A stretch of DNA of 64,000 bases from Rhabditoides inermis (Eukaryota > Nematoda > Chromadorea > Rhabditida > Rhabditidae): positions 415,001 through 479,000 of the forward strand of contig CAWZYM010000172.1 of the NCBI GenBank assembly GCA_963966185.1. Reading direction: 5' to 3'. Below are positions 50,823 to 63,470 of the stretch, one piece after another (positions within the stretch are counted from its first letter, which is position 1; each line of letters starts with the position of its first letter). Under the pieces are notes generated by a model. That model made no database searches, was not told the origin of the DNA, and saw only the letters and a program-made list of their open reading frames with translations. The position numbers and the translations under genes are program-made.

Positions 50823-53034
50823 ATGCAAATAAGGGCATAATGGCGGCATGCTACCTGTTTGCACACTGGGGACAATTAGTCAGGATATGGATAGGTCAGG
50901 CTATAGACCTATAGAAACGCCACCTCGAGATCACCAACCGAGTGTGCACACAAACATTCGTGAAGCCATAGCAGGGTATTAGAGGGAAGGGTTTTCTCGA
51001 GATATGGGGATTTGGATGAGGCAAAGCCGCGAAACACAACTATATCATTGCCTTCGACTATGCATGGTTTCACAGAGGGGAAGGACAAAAAAGAGAGAAA
51101 GACAGAAACCATGGGAGTCACGCTCGCTCACTCAAATTTGCATGGGAGACTCGCGAGGATTATCTAACGGTTGAGGGAAAAGGTTGATTATAGGGTGTGG
51201 TGGTGTGAAACACAATAGGCAGACGCTAGAGAGGTCGCGGAAGAAGACACAACTACAAAACACCGAGGTCGTTAACCCATCCACGAATATAGCTCGGAGT
51301 GAGAAGGAAAGAGTCGTGATCTGGGTGGGAGGTTTCATTTGCATGAGAAGGAGGCGAGGCATTGTTGTTTCAGGTTTCAAAAGAGGCGCGCGCCCGAGTC
51401 GGGTTGCGCAAGCAATATGGCGAGTGAGAGGGGGAGGAGCAGATTTCACGCTGTGCCCGAATTACGCGAATGGACGAGATAAAGAAGTCACTTAGCCGAC
51501 AGGGTCAAGATAATTGTGAGTACTCGCGCGCCATACGGTAGCTATGAGTAACTACGCTAATTACTGGTACACAAAGGGCGCGGATTGTGAGAGGAGCAAA
51601 ATGGCAGAGGAGAGTGACTGTAGGGAGAGACAGTCACCAAGAGTCAAGTGGATTGAGTAATACATAAGAAGAGCAGATGTCACTGAGACGCGGGTATGAA
51701 ACCGGACACCCCAAAACGGATGACTGTTTGAAAAAAGTAAAGAGTAGACAGTAAATATTGGAAGGTGGTTGTGACCGGGAGATGAGGGTTGATATGAGTT
51801 GGGCTGGCTCGCCGGTGAGGGGTGGGTCCGAGGGGGCGGGGCCTGGCCCCTTACATTTTCCGTCCGGCGTCCCCCAAGGCACTATCACCACTCTGCTGAC
51901 GTGAAATAATGAGAGATTAGAATCTGCGCAGTGAGTATGAATGACCGGAGGGCAGGTAGTGAGGCAGGAGTGAGCGCAGTGATCAAAGCAATTGAATCAC
52001 TCACTAATTGGAAACTCATCAAAGGCGCGCGGTGAGATGAGAGACACCGAGTTTCAAAGGAAAGCGGGAAGAAAGCGGGCGGTGATGGGTTTCACAAGAC
52101 AATGACAGAACAAAGACTGTATAATGATTCGTCCATCACTATTTTACGATGACACTGGTTACTCGTAAAGTAGCAGATCCGAAGGAACAGATTATCCCTC
52201 TGGCGGTCAGATGCAAGCGGTTTATGTGGTAGAACAGAGTAGTAGGATTGTTGGATGACCGCAGAAGCTCTCTCGGAAATGAACAGCGCATCTGCTGTGA
52301 TAGAGGGATATCATCCGGTCATAACTCAGCAGCTACTGGCTGCACTCGCAAAACCCACATCTCTCCCCGACACTTGTTCTCCGTGAAATATTATGGCCGA
52401 ATCCACTGACCATGATTACACTAGCTGCACAGCGATTCCTCTTTTTCAAAATGGATCTTTCCTGACAGTGCGGGTAGATGAGAGTGGCTGGGAAGGGACC
52501 AGCCGCCAGGTGATTGATCTACTCGCTCCATCACTCCGATCACTCGCTTTTGTGTCCGACACGTTTTTACACAGGACATCTCGTCTGACCGCAAAACAAC
52601 CCGGTTGTAAACCCATCGCCACTCGTGTGTTTGCGGCTGTCATTTACTAGAGGATCATTTGCGAGATGAGAGAGAGACCACTGTAATCATCTCCCGATAA
52701 TAAATGAACACCAATCACCCCGCGCATAAACTTTGACGACTTCTGGGCGTGAGTCGTTGACCTCAGCGCTATCTTACACCAACACCGTTATCTGAATATG
52801 CAAATATGTGATATGAGGGCGCCTGCCTAAGGGGAATCGAGAAACATGAACAGTCAAGATATCCAGAGGCTGTGAAAGATGGGAGCAATCGGAGAGTGGG
52901 GAAGATTCCCAGGCAATTAGTGATTGCATGAGTGTGTGTATTGTTTCACATGAGCAGCCACTTACACGCCGCGGGTTATGAACCGGAAGCGAGGGGCGCG
53001 CGCGTGTATGCAAATTAGCCGGGGGTATGCAAAT
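50823..53034. promoter_or_regulatory. Cluster of six perfect POU octamer motifs
   Basis: ATGCAAAT occurs at 50823-50830, 52798-52805, 53008-53015 and 53027-53034. Its complement ATTTGCAT occurs at 51136-51143 and 51337-51344. About 0.07 would be expected by chance in 2.2 kb on both strands at equal base use. The octamer is the classical binding site of POU-homeodomain factors. The cluster lies 0.2-2.4 kb upstream of the - strand membrane-protein start. Its function is inferred. Confidence 0.55.
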
Positions 53035-53652
53035 GGAGTCACACGGAGGGGGTGGAAAGGCGAGAGGCATGGGAAAGACATGGCGGCGGTCAAACGGGAA
53101 TCGGGTTTCCACCGAACATTCACATTTGACACATCATAGCTTGTTGTGGTCAGTGGTATGAGAGAGAGAGGGGTGCCAGACATAGAGATTAGGTAAAGCT
53201 GTTGTCATCGCGATAAATGTGTGGTGTGAAGTGAACGCGAATCCGCCTCGAGGGTGGGTATTAGGGCATTAGACGGGGTGAGGTGAGAAGCTATCACCAC
53301 AATCCACCCACAGGCACACCGGAGTGAGACAATGCAGACAGTGAGGGGTCATTGTCTGCGAGTTTGCGCAATGCCGCAGGCAGTCAATGCTCACTACTTC
53401 TCTCTCACTCTCACTCACTACTCTCTCACTCTATTGTTTCCACGCAGCATAATGACCATTCCACGCCACTGCGCGTTTTTTGAGAGCGGAAGGACGGGAA
53501 TGAAAGGAAGGGGAAGAAGGCAGGGAGACTACAGGTTACACTTTATCTGCCACCGAGGATCGAAGACTGGGGTCAGGCGACAGTTGCTCTGGCCACTACC
53601 GGCACATTACAACAACACAGTCTCTCACCATTATGCTAATGCGCACCGCATA

Positions 53653-53658
<6 letters not shown>

Positions 53659-53704
<46 letters not shown>
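53659..53704 (+). repeat. CT microsatellite
   Basis: A pure (CT)n tract in the non-coding region upstream of the membrane-protein gene. Confidence 0.9.
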
Positions 53705-53707
<3 letters not shown>

Positions 53708-56700
53708 GAGGAAAAGCAACAGCCGCCGCCAACATGCAGCCCTGTGGGAAATTCAGTTGACAAATGTGAACCGACAGAGTCATTATGAATGGAAAACAAC
53801 GGAATTGGAAACAGACTGCCTGAATTCAATTCGAAATTCGAAAAACAACGTCGCTGATTGATGCTTTGCTGTCGTCGACTTCAAGAAAAAAACACAATAA
53901 AGAAAGTAGTGGATGGAGCGTGGTAAGCGCGGGAGTTTCGAAAAAGAGTGAGTGGCCCACATTTCCATTGTGATGGACTGAAAAATGTGTGCGAGCCTCG
54001 CGCCAGCCGTTCGTTTTTCCAGCCACACATCTGGTGTTTTCCGCAAATCCTTCCTCAATTTGCGCGCGTACTCTTGAGCTCATCGCTCTGCGTAGCTGCC
54101 TCGCGCATCATTATACTGCGTAGCGGACCACCGTAGGCCTAACTGAATCTCGGCCCGCTATACGCGCATCCTTCCTCGATTGCCGTATCGTTGCTGCTGT
54201 TATTTTACTCGCACTCTAAACGAGCCGCTGAGGGAGATTCACTCGCCAGAGAAAAGGCTAGAGAGTGTGCGAAACGAGAGAGGCAGCGAGTGAGAGCGGG
54301 TGTTGCCCATACATGGAAATGGAATAAAACATAAAGCTAAAAGAGAAAGAGAGAGGCACAATTTCAGAGGCAGTGACACTCATGATTGAGTCAGTGGGGC
54401 GTGGGGGCTCAATCGTCGGGCTGGAAAAAGAAGAAGAAAAAGAATAGAGCTCATCCGAAGTGGCACCTCCGGTCCTACTTCGCCCTTCGCGCTCTCTTTT
54501 TGGATTGCGTTTTTGAGGCCGCCGCGGCGCTTATGAATTCCCTTCTATTGGTGTTCCCTCTCACAGTGCGCATATGAGATTTCTCGTTTCGGACAAAAGA
54601 TGCCCGCCGAAGTAGAGGAGGGGTGGCGGCATCCGCGCATATTACTAGTAAGCATATTACTCGAGTAAACGACGCGCGGGCTGTGATTCAATTTGGGGGG
54701 GGGGGCGATGTGCACGCGTAAATGAGGGAGTGAGTGTGCGACACCCTCTGTTTTGGCTATACAATGGGGACATTATCCAAGAAGTGCGAACAAATAGAGT
54801 GAAATTGAGTGGAATGATCGATGTTATGAGGGAAGAACAGGTGAGGTGAGAAGTGTTCAGGCGGGGGAGAGGGCCATTGCACCAAGTGTGGCTTCCGATC
54901 GCGATTTCTATGCGCCATTGAGTGCGGAGTCATTTCTGGACAACCCGACTGACCAAACCCGTTCCAGCCTCCTCTTCTCACGTTTCCACAAAGTCAATGA
55001 GCCGAGGGGTTTCAAATCCAAAGTGCCTATTTACGGAAGTCGAACTGAACGAAAATACGACAAAACAGCAGAGAAAGCAAGCAATCATCTGCTAGCAGAC
55101 AACCGAAAATGATTGTTTTGCTTGTGACCAGTGATAGTAGCGCGAGGCGGGCGACAGGAAGGAAATATCAGAGAAGAGAGGAGAGGAGAGAGAGTGGCAG
55201 GCAGGCTTGTTACGAGTATACTTAGACTTACCAGTAAGTGGACTAGGAAAGAGAGAAAAAGTGGCTCACTCCGCAAACGCGCTTTTTTATGCAGAACTCT
55301 CGCGCATTGGGATGAGAGAGAGGGAGAACGTTGCTGTATGGCGAGAGAGAGACTCATAAAATAATTATAAGCGACGACTATAGATTACTATATGATACGG
55401 CAGTTCGGTGAAAAAACTGCGGAAGGAAAATGGGTGCATCCAAGGGTAAATATGGAGGAGGGGGGAATTGAATACGTTCCTTGAAAAGGAGGATGATGGA
55501 TGGGGCTCGTTTTGGGAAAGCATCTGTTGCCAGAAGAGAGAAGGCAGTAATTGAGTTTAAGGTGTTTGCCAGGATTGTCAAACAGGTGTGTGGAACAGAG
55601 TGAGCGATAAAAAGTTGGAGGTCGCTCGGAGACAATTATACAATTATGTCGAGAGACTTGGGGGACAGCGGTCTGTGACAAGGACGAGTAATGAATGAGT
55701 AAATGGGATGATGGAGGAAGGAACACGGTCTTGTACATATCGCATGGGAACAATTGGATAACTGCTTTCGAAAAAATGCTTCTCGAACCAGTAGCAATTC
55801 TCGAATGGGTAGAATGGGGGGGGGGGGGATTTCGTATGGTTGTTGTTGCCATTGGACGTGGATACAAATTCGAATGCGGTTGATTTCATGTGTGTGTGTG
55901 TGTGTCTGTGGCTTTTGTTGTTTGTTTGGAGGAGACACCTTGGAACGAGAATGGAACGCCGACATGTTGCTGAGTCAACTGGAGCTAGGGAAATGTCACC
56001 TCTCCCTCACCTGAACCTGTATCGATTATCGTATCTGGTACATCTACCGGTAATCCGCACCATTCATGAAATCAGTCACACTTGTCATGTGCGATAAGAT
56101 CGATCAATGGATTGGATCTGCCAAACAGTTGTTAGCTGGCGACATCTGCGGAAGTGAGAGGTCGAGGGGCAATTTGGACATAGTTTTCGAACACGCGAAG
56201 GCATACACGGAACGTTGGGCATGCGAGAATAGAAGAGAGTCGAGATAGGAACGCCGGAAATTGGTATGTTCACGGCACAATTGCCTGTGCTGACAGGTGA
56301 CCTTAGACGGATCATAAACACGCATCAAATGTTGCCGAGCCAATACGGTATACGATATAAGGAGGGATTGACATGGTTACCAGTCGTAAAACGGTATCAC
56401 GGCGGGATCACCTTGACCGGAAGCCGTGGAGTGGGTGCGAGGATGGGCGGAGGCACATCAAAGGAGCCTCTCTCCCGAGAGATGCCATCTGAAAGCAGCC
56501 CCGCTACGCTCATTATCCACTTTCACACGCTACTCGTAAGCCCATGTGTGTGTGTGTGTGTTTGCCGAGCAGCCATCCTTCCAAAAAGGAGAGCCGACAC
56601 AGGGATTGCGTGATTACTAGTACTTGTGCAAAGTCAAGATGTTGAAAACATCCCGGCGTAATGTACACAGTACAGGGGCAAGATACGAATTTCGACCCAC

Positions 56701-57013
56701 CGCAATGACCGTGGTCTGTGGTAACATAATCACACTGTGTTGCTATAACACTGCGCGCGAAACTGCTCGAAATTTCGATGTTTTGATTATTTTTGATATT
56801 TACATTGAAATTTGTTGTTTATCGTGGTAATTATATGTTAATGTCATTTCAATTTACCACAGTGATAATTGGGATCAAACAGTGAACTAATTTACATAAG
56901 ATTGGCCATTGTAAAACTCAAAAATTCACGTATTACTGTGATTTCTCATGTTTCGATTCCTTCGCTAGTCTTACACAGTGTTGTTAATGCAATATGCATT
57001 CATCTTCTTACAG

Positions 57014-59558
57014 ATGAAGGGGACTCCTCTCCAGTGCGGGTCGCTCACCGATTTCTCCGAGGTACAACAGATCGGCGAGGGCACCTACGGCGTCGTATTC
57101 AAGGTGGACAATACTTTGTTTAGTTTTTCTGTTGTAATTTATCGCTAATTTGTATTATGTAAGAGAATATTCCAACTTCGTTCAGGGTCGCCACATTCAG
57201 ACAAACAAGTGGGTTGCCCTCAAGAAGATCCGCCTCGACAGGTATATTTTTGTTTGTTTTCTGCCTGCAAAATTGTTCATGTTTGCAATGTTAAACATGC
57301 GAATCTTGTATCTTGTACAGGGACAACGAGGGCGTTCCGTCGACGTGCATCCGGGAGATCTCCCTTCTGAAGGACCTCGACCACGAGAACGTCGTCCGCC
57401 TATATGACGTCATCCACCACGGTCAGAGTGTGTTTCGATAATTACGTGTTTTGCATTTTGTTTGCACATTGAACAACCTAGAACGAGCAGTAATTGTTCA
57501 AAGAATTCTCATTCACATCATAGCTTGGTCGTGTAACATTGTTCGTTGTCCCTGTCGTTTTGATCTGAAGTAGGATTTGCTAAAGTAGAAGCTACTCCAA
57601 TGTCCAATCGTTCTGAACAGACAGTAATCTAAATACCGGGAAAACTAGCCACCGGGTCAATGAACATACGCATGTGGCCATCATCCATACAGTAAAACGG
57701 GAAAATTATCCGGTAAACGCGCCTGCTATTCATACAGAGTTTTAGACTAAATGACCGAGGTACTGAGTGTGTAAATACAAAAAAAAAACATATGTAGGCA
57801 TGCGTCTGTTCATGGTGTTCGAGTTCGTGGACCGTGACCTGAAGGGCGTGCAGGACAAGCTGCCCCAGAAGAGAGTACCCCTAGAGTACGTCAAGGTACG
57901 TCAGCCTGCCTCTTTCTCTCTGTCTCTGTCTCTCACTGTTTTGTCCACATGTTAATGTGCGTCTTTATTGAGTTGTAGAGGTTTCTGCGAACATTTGTGC
58001 ATATATGAGTTGATTTTCCCTGTTTTTTAGTTCTTCATCTCTCAGCTGCTGCAAGCGCTCACCTACTGTCACACGCGGAGGGTCATTCACAGGTACGTAA
58101 TTGCATACGTTATATTTTATTGGCAAATTATCTTGTTTAATCGTTTTTCTCGAAGTAGGTAGTTGTTTCGTATCTACATTGCCATGATTTGTCGAAACGT
58201 ATATTTAGTGGAGAGTTGAATTCCTTCTATTTGCAGGGATCTGAAGCCGCAGAATCTGTTGGTGAGCAACAGCGGCATCATCAAACTCGCAGACTTCGGA
58301 CTCGCCAGGTAACCACTTTTGTATGAACCAATCACTCACATCAGTTTATTGAAAAGATACCGAACAATATCATACTGTTGAATGCGTGGTGCGTACTTTT
58401 TCTCGTTCCCATGCTCACATGTTCGGAGAGTGGTAGACTATAGGCATGGAGTAGAAAGAGACATATATGGATCATGTGAAATGCAGGGCGATCTCACTCC
58501 CCGCCCGACCCTACACACACGAGGTCGTCACGCTGTGGTACCGCGCGCCGGAGGTGAGAGGGGGGATGGGGGGAGAGAGAGGGAGGGAGAGGGAGGGAGA
58601 AGAGAGAGAGGGGGAAGGAGGAAGAAGAGAGAGAGAGGGGCTTCAGGTGTTGATGTCGGCGAAGCAGTACGGCACCGGCATCGACGTGTGGAGTCTGGCG
58701 TGCATCCATGCCGAGATGGTGGGTGGGGAGATATGGAGTAGACAGTAGACTTCCTTGTCCTTGGTCGACGGTTACGGTATCCGTGGTGAATCAAATAGAG
58801 AAGATAACTAGCGACAGTTGTTGGTAGTTGTCACGGAAGTCATTCGGTTAATAGATTGTAAGTGTGGTCGTTTGAGTGTTGTGCAGTTGTGTGATTGCAG
58901 GCGAATGGGCGTCCGATGTTCCCCGGCGACTCGGAGATCGACCAGCTCTACCGCACGTTCCGCATCCTCGGAACACCCACGCCTGAGGTGGGTGGGTGGA
59001 AGGGGAAGAAGAGGAGGCGTCTATATGATACGCCGTTTGCGTCTCACCGAGCATCCCTCTTCTTCAGCCACGTATAACATGTTTTACTCCTATTCGAAAT
59101 CCGGTGAAAGTGGGGTTTCATGTAAATTGATTAACACTAACACGGTAAAATCAGAATCAGTAAGTTCAACTTATTGTCTTGCTGTAACAGTTTCATTTAT
59201 TCTTTATTTATTCCTTTATTGATTCCGTTTGAGACGTGGCCGGGTGTGGAGGAGATGCCGGACTGGAAGGCGGCCTTCCCCAAGTGGGAGCCGAACGACA
59301 ACAAACTGCAGGTGGCCTGCGCCCCACTCTGCCAGGATGGGGTGGACATGATCAAGGTAGGGGGGGGGGGGGAGAGGGGAAGAGAGGGAGGAAAAGAAAG
59401 AGAGAGAGAGGTTGCCTTTGCTCATGACGCCTTTACAGGAGATGCTGGCCTACCCTCCGGAGGATCGTCTCAACTGCCGGGAGGCTCTGTCGCATCGCTA
59501 CCTCCGCAACGTCAATCTCCGACTCCCACCCATCACTGACTTCTTCAAGAACTCATGA
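57014..59558 (+). CDS. Cyclin-dependent kinase, CDK1/2 type
   Basis: Eleven exons: 57014-57103, 57186-57241, 57321-57421, 57798-57895, 58031-58092, 58237-58308, 58487-58553, 58647-58718, 58901-58987, 59234-59356, 59439-59558. They give 315 residues, the usual CDK size. The Gly loop [10 protein letters not shown] keeps the inhibitory Thr and Tyr. The catalytic Lys is in VALKKIRLD. The cyclin-binding helix reads PSTCIRE, a variant of PSTAIRE. The catalytic loop is [10 protein letters not shown], the metal site DFGLAR, and the T-loop [18 protein letters not shown] with its activating Thr. The C-lobe has [16 protein letters not shown]. The protein should drive the cell cycle with a cyclin. Exact assignment to CDK1 or CDK2 needs a tree; CDK5 is less likely because it has a PSSALRE helix. 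ATG directly follows TTACAG. Exon 10 seems to use a GAG acceptor. Confidence 0.92.
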
Positions 59559-60318
59559 CATGACGGCATTAACGAATAGCGTCACGCGTAAGAGTATCGA
59601 ATTCATGTTTCTTGTGCGGGTTGAATTGCATTTATTTCGCGGCGACACCGCTGCCGCGTCTGGCGTCGTGTTGACGCGCGCGGTGTGCTGGCGCGGTAGT
59701 GGTGTCGTCCCGCCTGACCTTGCCTCTCTATAACTCTCTCACTTCACTCACCGCATTTATCAACAGCTGTTTCCGCGTGATTCAGTGTTTCTCTGTGTTT
59801 AGACTGAAATGTATGAGAGAGATTCATTGATTGTGTAATTGTATCTGTATCATAGCGTTCTCATTTTTCAATTTTACAAGTTTCACCTCACTTCACTGAC
59901 CGTGTTTTGCTCATTCCAGTGTTTACTGACATGTTGCGTATCTATAATTGTACTTTTACAGAGGGAGATTATGACTATAAAATATTACCATTTTACCGTC
60001 ACCCATGTGTTATTGCTGAATGATGTATCGATTTGCGATCGTATCGAATATCTAAGAATTGGAATTTTGCCTTATCGCCACTGTGTGTTTTCTACTATCT
60101 CACCCACTCTTTTTGGTAATCTCGTATTTTGCTGATTGCGCCTAGCCAAGTTGTCGAGTAGCCTTGTCTATGCTTGACCGTTTTATCGGATCATTGTCTA
60201 ATGGATCGACTATCTTCATTCTTTAATTGATGACAGTTTCATAAGTTTATCTATCAGACGACGTGTGTTTTGATAGGAATGATTGATTGCCGTGGGCAAT
60301 TATGCATGATATCGTCAG
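59559..60318. other. Intergenic region between CDK and RagC/D genes
   Basis: About 760 bp with the CDK 3' UTR and the upstream region of the Rag gene. The Rag start codon directly follows an acceptor-like CGTCAG, consistent with a leader intron or trans-splicing. No other gene is seen. Confidence 0.5.
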
Positions 60319-60878
60319 ATGTCGTTCCGTGATGGCGGGGAGGAGGACGACGGGGCGTACACGTACGGCCTGGGCGACCCGAGCGACGACGCAGAGGACA
60401 GCATCCGACCCACAGTCATCCTCATCGGAATGAAGAGGTGCGCAGGGTTAGATATGGCTCTTGAGTGTGGACTCCGTGTTAATAGATGATATCTCTCACA
60501 TGATTCGACGTCTAGCATTGTATAGCACAGAACTAAAAAATAGTGGTACATTTGTCTTCTGTTTTCAGGAGTGGCAAGACGTCTATCCGGAAGGTGGTGT
60601 TTCAGAAGATGTCCCCCAATGAGACTCTGTTCGTCGAGAGCACACCCAGGGTCACCAAAGACGGTCAGTACAGTGCACTCGTTCACTCAAACTTTATTTT
60701 CTTTAAAATATATGTATGTTGTATGTATCCCTGTATTCTCGCTGGAATCTGTGTCCTTGTTTAGTTCCGTTTTCATTTGGAAACTTTCCCTTTTTTGTTT
60801 TCAAAGTAAGACGTATTTTCAGTGATCACCTCGTCGTTTATCAATTTCGAGACGCTCGAGTTCCCTGGACAGGTGGGT

Positions 60879-60924
<46 letters not shown>

Positions 60925-63470
60925 CTTCCCCCCTCTCTTCTCCAGATGAAGCCCTTCCACTCCTCCATCGACACCCACTCGACCTTCTCCCGCTGCGGCG
61001 CCCTTCTCTTCATCCTCGACGCGCAGGTCCGTGTGTTTCGTACTTACGAAGTCTGAAAGCTAGTGATGCTTAGTACGTATTGGTCGTTTGCGTTATTTAG
61101 GGTTTATGGACATGTTGTGAATCTTTTGTTTGGGAGAGAGTTAAGCGTCTTTTTTACCGCTATGATTTTCCGTGTCTAGTCAACATGTTGCTTGTAGGAC
61201 GACTACGCGGAGGCGCTGAAGAAGATGTGCGACGACTTCAAGCAGGCCTACCGAATCAACGACAAGATCAAGTTCAACGTGGGTTCATTTGTGGTATTCA
61301 GAGTGCACTATTGTTTATGATTGTGAGAGAACATGTTGAATTTCTGAAATTATTATTTTCGTTTTCCTGTGGGGTCATGGCTTGTGTGGTACATAGAATG
61401 AGTGGAATTACGAAACAATGTTTCCACATTATAATTTGTTTTGTGCGTTGGTGCAATCGCCATACAGTCCATTAGATTTTCCGGGAAGAAGTAAGGATTT
61501 AGTTAATGTTTGATACATATAATTATCGGATTTAGTGTAATGTCTTGGTTTTGATGTTTCTTGCCGTTGTAGGTGTTTATCCACAAGGTTGATGGACTGA
61601 CGGACGACACAAAGCTCGACATCCAATTCGACATCTACCACAAGGTATGGGGGACGTCACTGATGATGGATTGGTGACTCTTGGATTTTCGGAGGGTGTA
61701 GGAGGGCCATAGGAGGGCACGATGTCTTTATGAGAGTATGGAATGAATTGTAAACTGCTCGTCTATACAATTGCCCGCATTTAGCATTTTTTTAAATTAT
61801 TCTAATGATGGTTAAAGAAAAGTAATCACTTATGAGTGGTTCAGTTGTTCAGTAGTGATCTAGCTAGCGGTAGGTGAGTGAATGGTGAAAAAATGGATGA
61901 GATGATCACATCTCATCTATAATGCTCGGTTTGGTTGTAGGTGCAAGAGGACATGCAGGAGCACGGCTGCGAGGGCATGTACATCTCCTACTACCTCACC
62001 TCCATCTACGACCACTCCATCTTCGAGGCGTTCAGCAAGGTGGGCAGGGGAGGAGGGGAGGGGGCGATTTCGATAGGATAGTATGCGTATTTGGCAGTTG
62101 AATGTGAAGGATTTAGACTAATGGATAGTGTGTTTCAGGTGGTGCAGAAGCTGATCAAGCAGCTGCCGACGCTCGAGACTCTCCTCGACCTGTTCAACCA
62201 GGTGAGATAGTAGATTTGACAGCGTGTGGTATATTCTCGATTCACGAGCAAAGAGACTGGATTCACACATAATTCTCCATGCGACGGCAGATTATCAATC
62301 AATCAATCAATCATTTATCCAGAATCGCTATATCCTGACTATACAACAAGTGCATACGGCACACACAGATTATATGCTTTGTATAGTTCCGCCGCATACA
62401 TTATGTCTTGAAGACGATTGACGATTTGTTGCAGGGTTCGAAGGTGGACAAGTCGTTCCTGTTCGATGTGTCCTCGAAGATCTACATCGCCACCGACACG
62501 AGTCCAGTCGAGATGGTGCGTCCTCCTCTTTCTCCCCCCCCCTCTCTCCCTATCTCTCTCTCTCCCTATCTTTCTCTCTCTCTCACTTTTTTCGTAGGCA
62601 TTTACGATTTATGTCTCGTTTTCTAGTCATTTTATCAATTTTTCAGGCGACATACGAGCTGTGCTGTGATATGATCGACGTGACGGTGGACATATCGGCC
62701 ATCTATGGGTGGGTGGAGGAGAGAGAGAGAGAGAGATGGAGGGGGAGGGAGAGGGGGGAGGGAGAGCGAGAGAGAGAGAGCGAGAGAGAGAGAGAGAGAG
62801 AAGGGGGAGAAAGGGGTTTGTTTCAGTATGAAGTCTGAGTCGGCGCAAGCTTTCGACGAGAAGAGCGCGGCTGTGATACGGCTCAAGACAGAGCAGGTGG
62901 GTGGGGAGGAGAGAGAGACAGGAGGATACTGTACATAGGATACTGTAGGATACTGTATTAAGGATACTGTACTGTGGTTTTGATGTTGGGACAAGCCTTT
63001 TGAATAGCGTGGTTCTGCAATATCATTTTGATAAGTTTTGTTGGCGTACTAGAATGCTGGGTAGCAGTGAGCATCTGTGTCGGTTGCAGGTGTTGTTCCT
63101 TCGGCAGCTGAACCGCCACCTGGCCCTGGTCTGTATCGTCAAGGCCGAGAACTTCGAGAAGCAGGGACTCATCGACTACAACTTCAACTGCTTCCGAGAT
63201 GTGAGTGAAGGGAAGGAGGAAGGGATATTGCAGATTAATAGAGCTGCGATTTGTGCATTCCTCACATTTCCAGAGAAAGGATTATGAAAATAGATACAGA
63301 TAGTGTTGGTCTTTGTACACTTGAATTTATGCGTTCCGTTCACTGTAGTTGTCTTGTATTTATGAATGTCGTTAGTTTGCGGTGTATCTTATTTTCACGA
63401 TACGAGGTAGTAATATTTGCAGGGCATCGAGAAGGTGTTCAACGTGCGCAAGCAGATCCAGTCGATGTGA
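60319..63470 (+). CDS. Rag GTPase of the RagC/RagD type
   Basis: Thirteen exons: 60319-60437, 60569-60663, 60823-60872, 60946-61026, 61198-61278, 61573-61644, 61941-62039, 62139-62201, 62435-62515, 62647-62708, 62827-62896, 63090-63200, 63423-63470. They give 343 residues. RagC/D pairs with RagA/B on lysosomes and passes amino-acid signals to TORC1. The P-loop is GMKRSGKTSI. It is followed by the RagC/D signature [17 protein letters not shown], the switch II region LEFPGQ, and HKVDGL as the nucleotide-specificity motif. The C-terminal roadblock domain begins about residue 200 ([19 protein letters not shown]). The acidic N-terminal tail ([22 protein letters not shown]) is typical of the family. 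Exons 3 and 10 are followed by GA-rich introns. The C. elegans homologue is ragc-1. Confidence 0.94.
60887..60921 (+). repeat. GA microsatellite in RagC/D intron 3
   Basis: A (GA)n tract begins a few bases after the donor of exon 3. It is one of several introns in this window where GA repeats follow the donor. Confidence 0.88.
62715..62810 (+). repeat. GA-rich tract in RagC/D intron 10
   Basis: Imperfect GA, GGGA and GAGC repeats fill most of the short intron between the donor of exon 10 and the acceptor at 62826. Confidence 0.85.
62931..62971 (+). repeat. Short direct repeats of GGATACTGTA in RagC/D intron 11
   Basis: Four copies of GGATACTGTA lie almost head to tail. This is the densest example of the TACTGTA word that recurs in introns here. 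Confidence 0.8.

Larger units (their letters stand above)
50592..57013. other. 6.4-kb region without a recognised gene; upstream of two divergent genes
   Basis: The - strand membrane-protein gene and the + strand kinase gene both start at its borders, so it must hold both promoters. It contains six ATGCAAAT octamers (50.8-53.1 kb), a CT tract at 53659-53704, GT runs near 55889 and 56546, and poly-G runs at 54695-54705 and 55816-55828. Scattered open frames under 165 codons show no recognisable domain or splice support. Confidence 0.6.

Noticed and set aside
50592..57013. Protein gene within the long region between the membrane-protein and CDK genes
   Set aside because: Frames of up to 159 codons overlap on both strands with low-complexity content. 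No chain of exons with conserved residues could be built.
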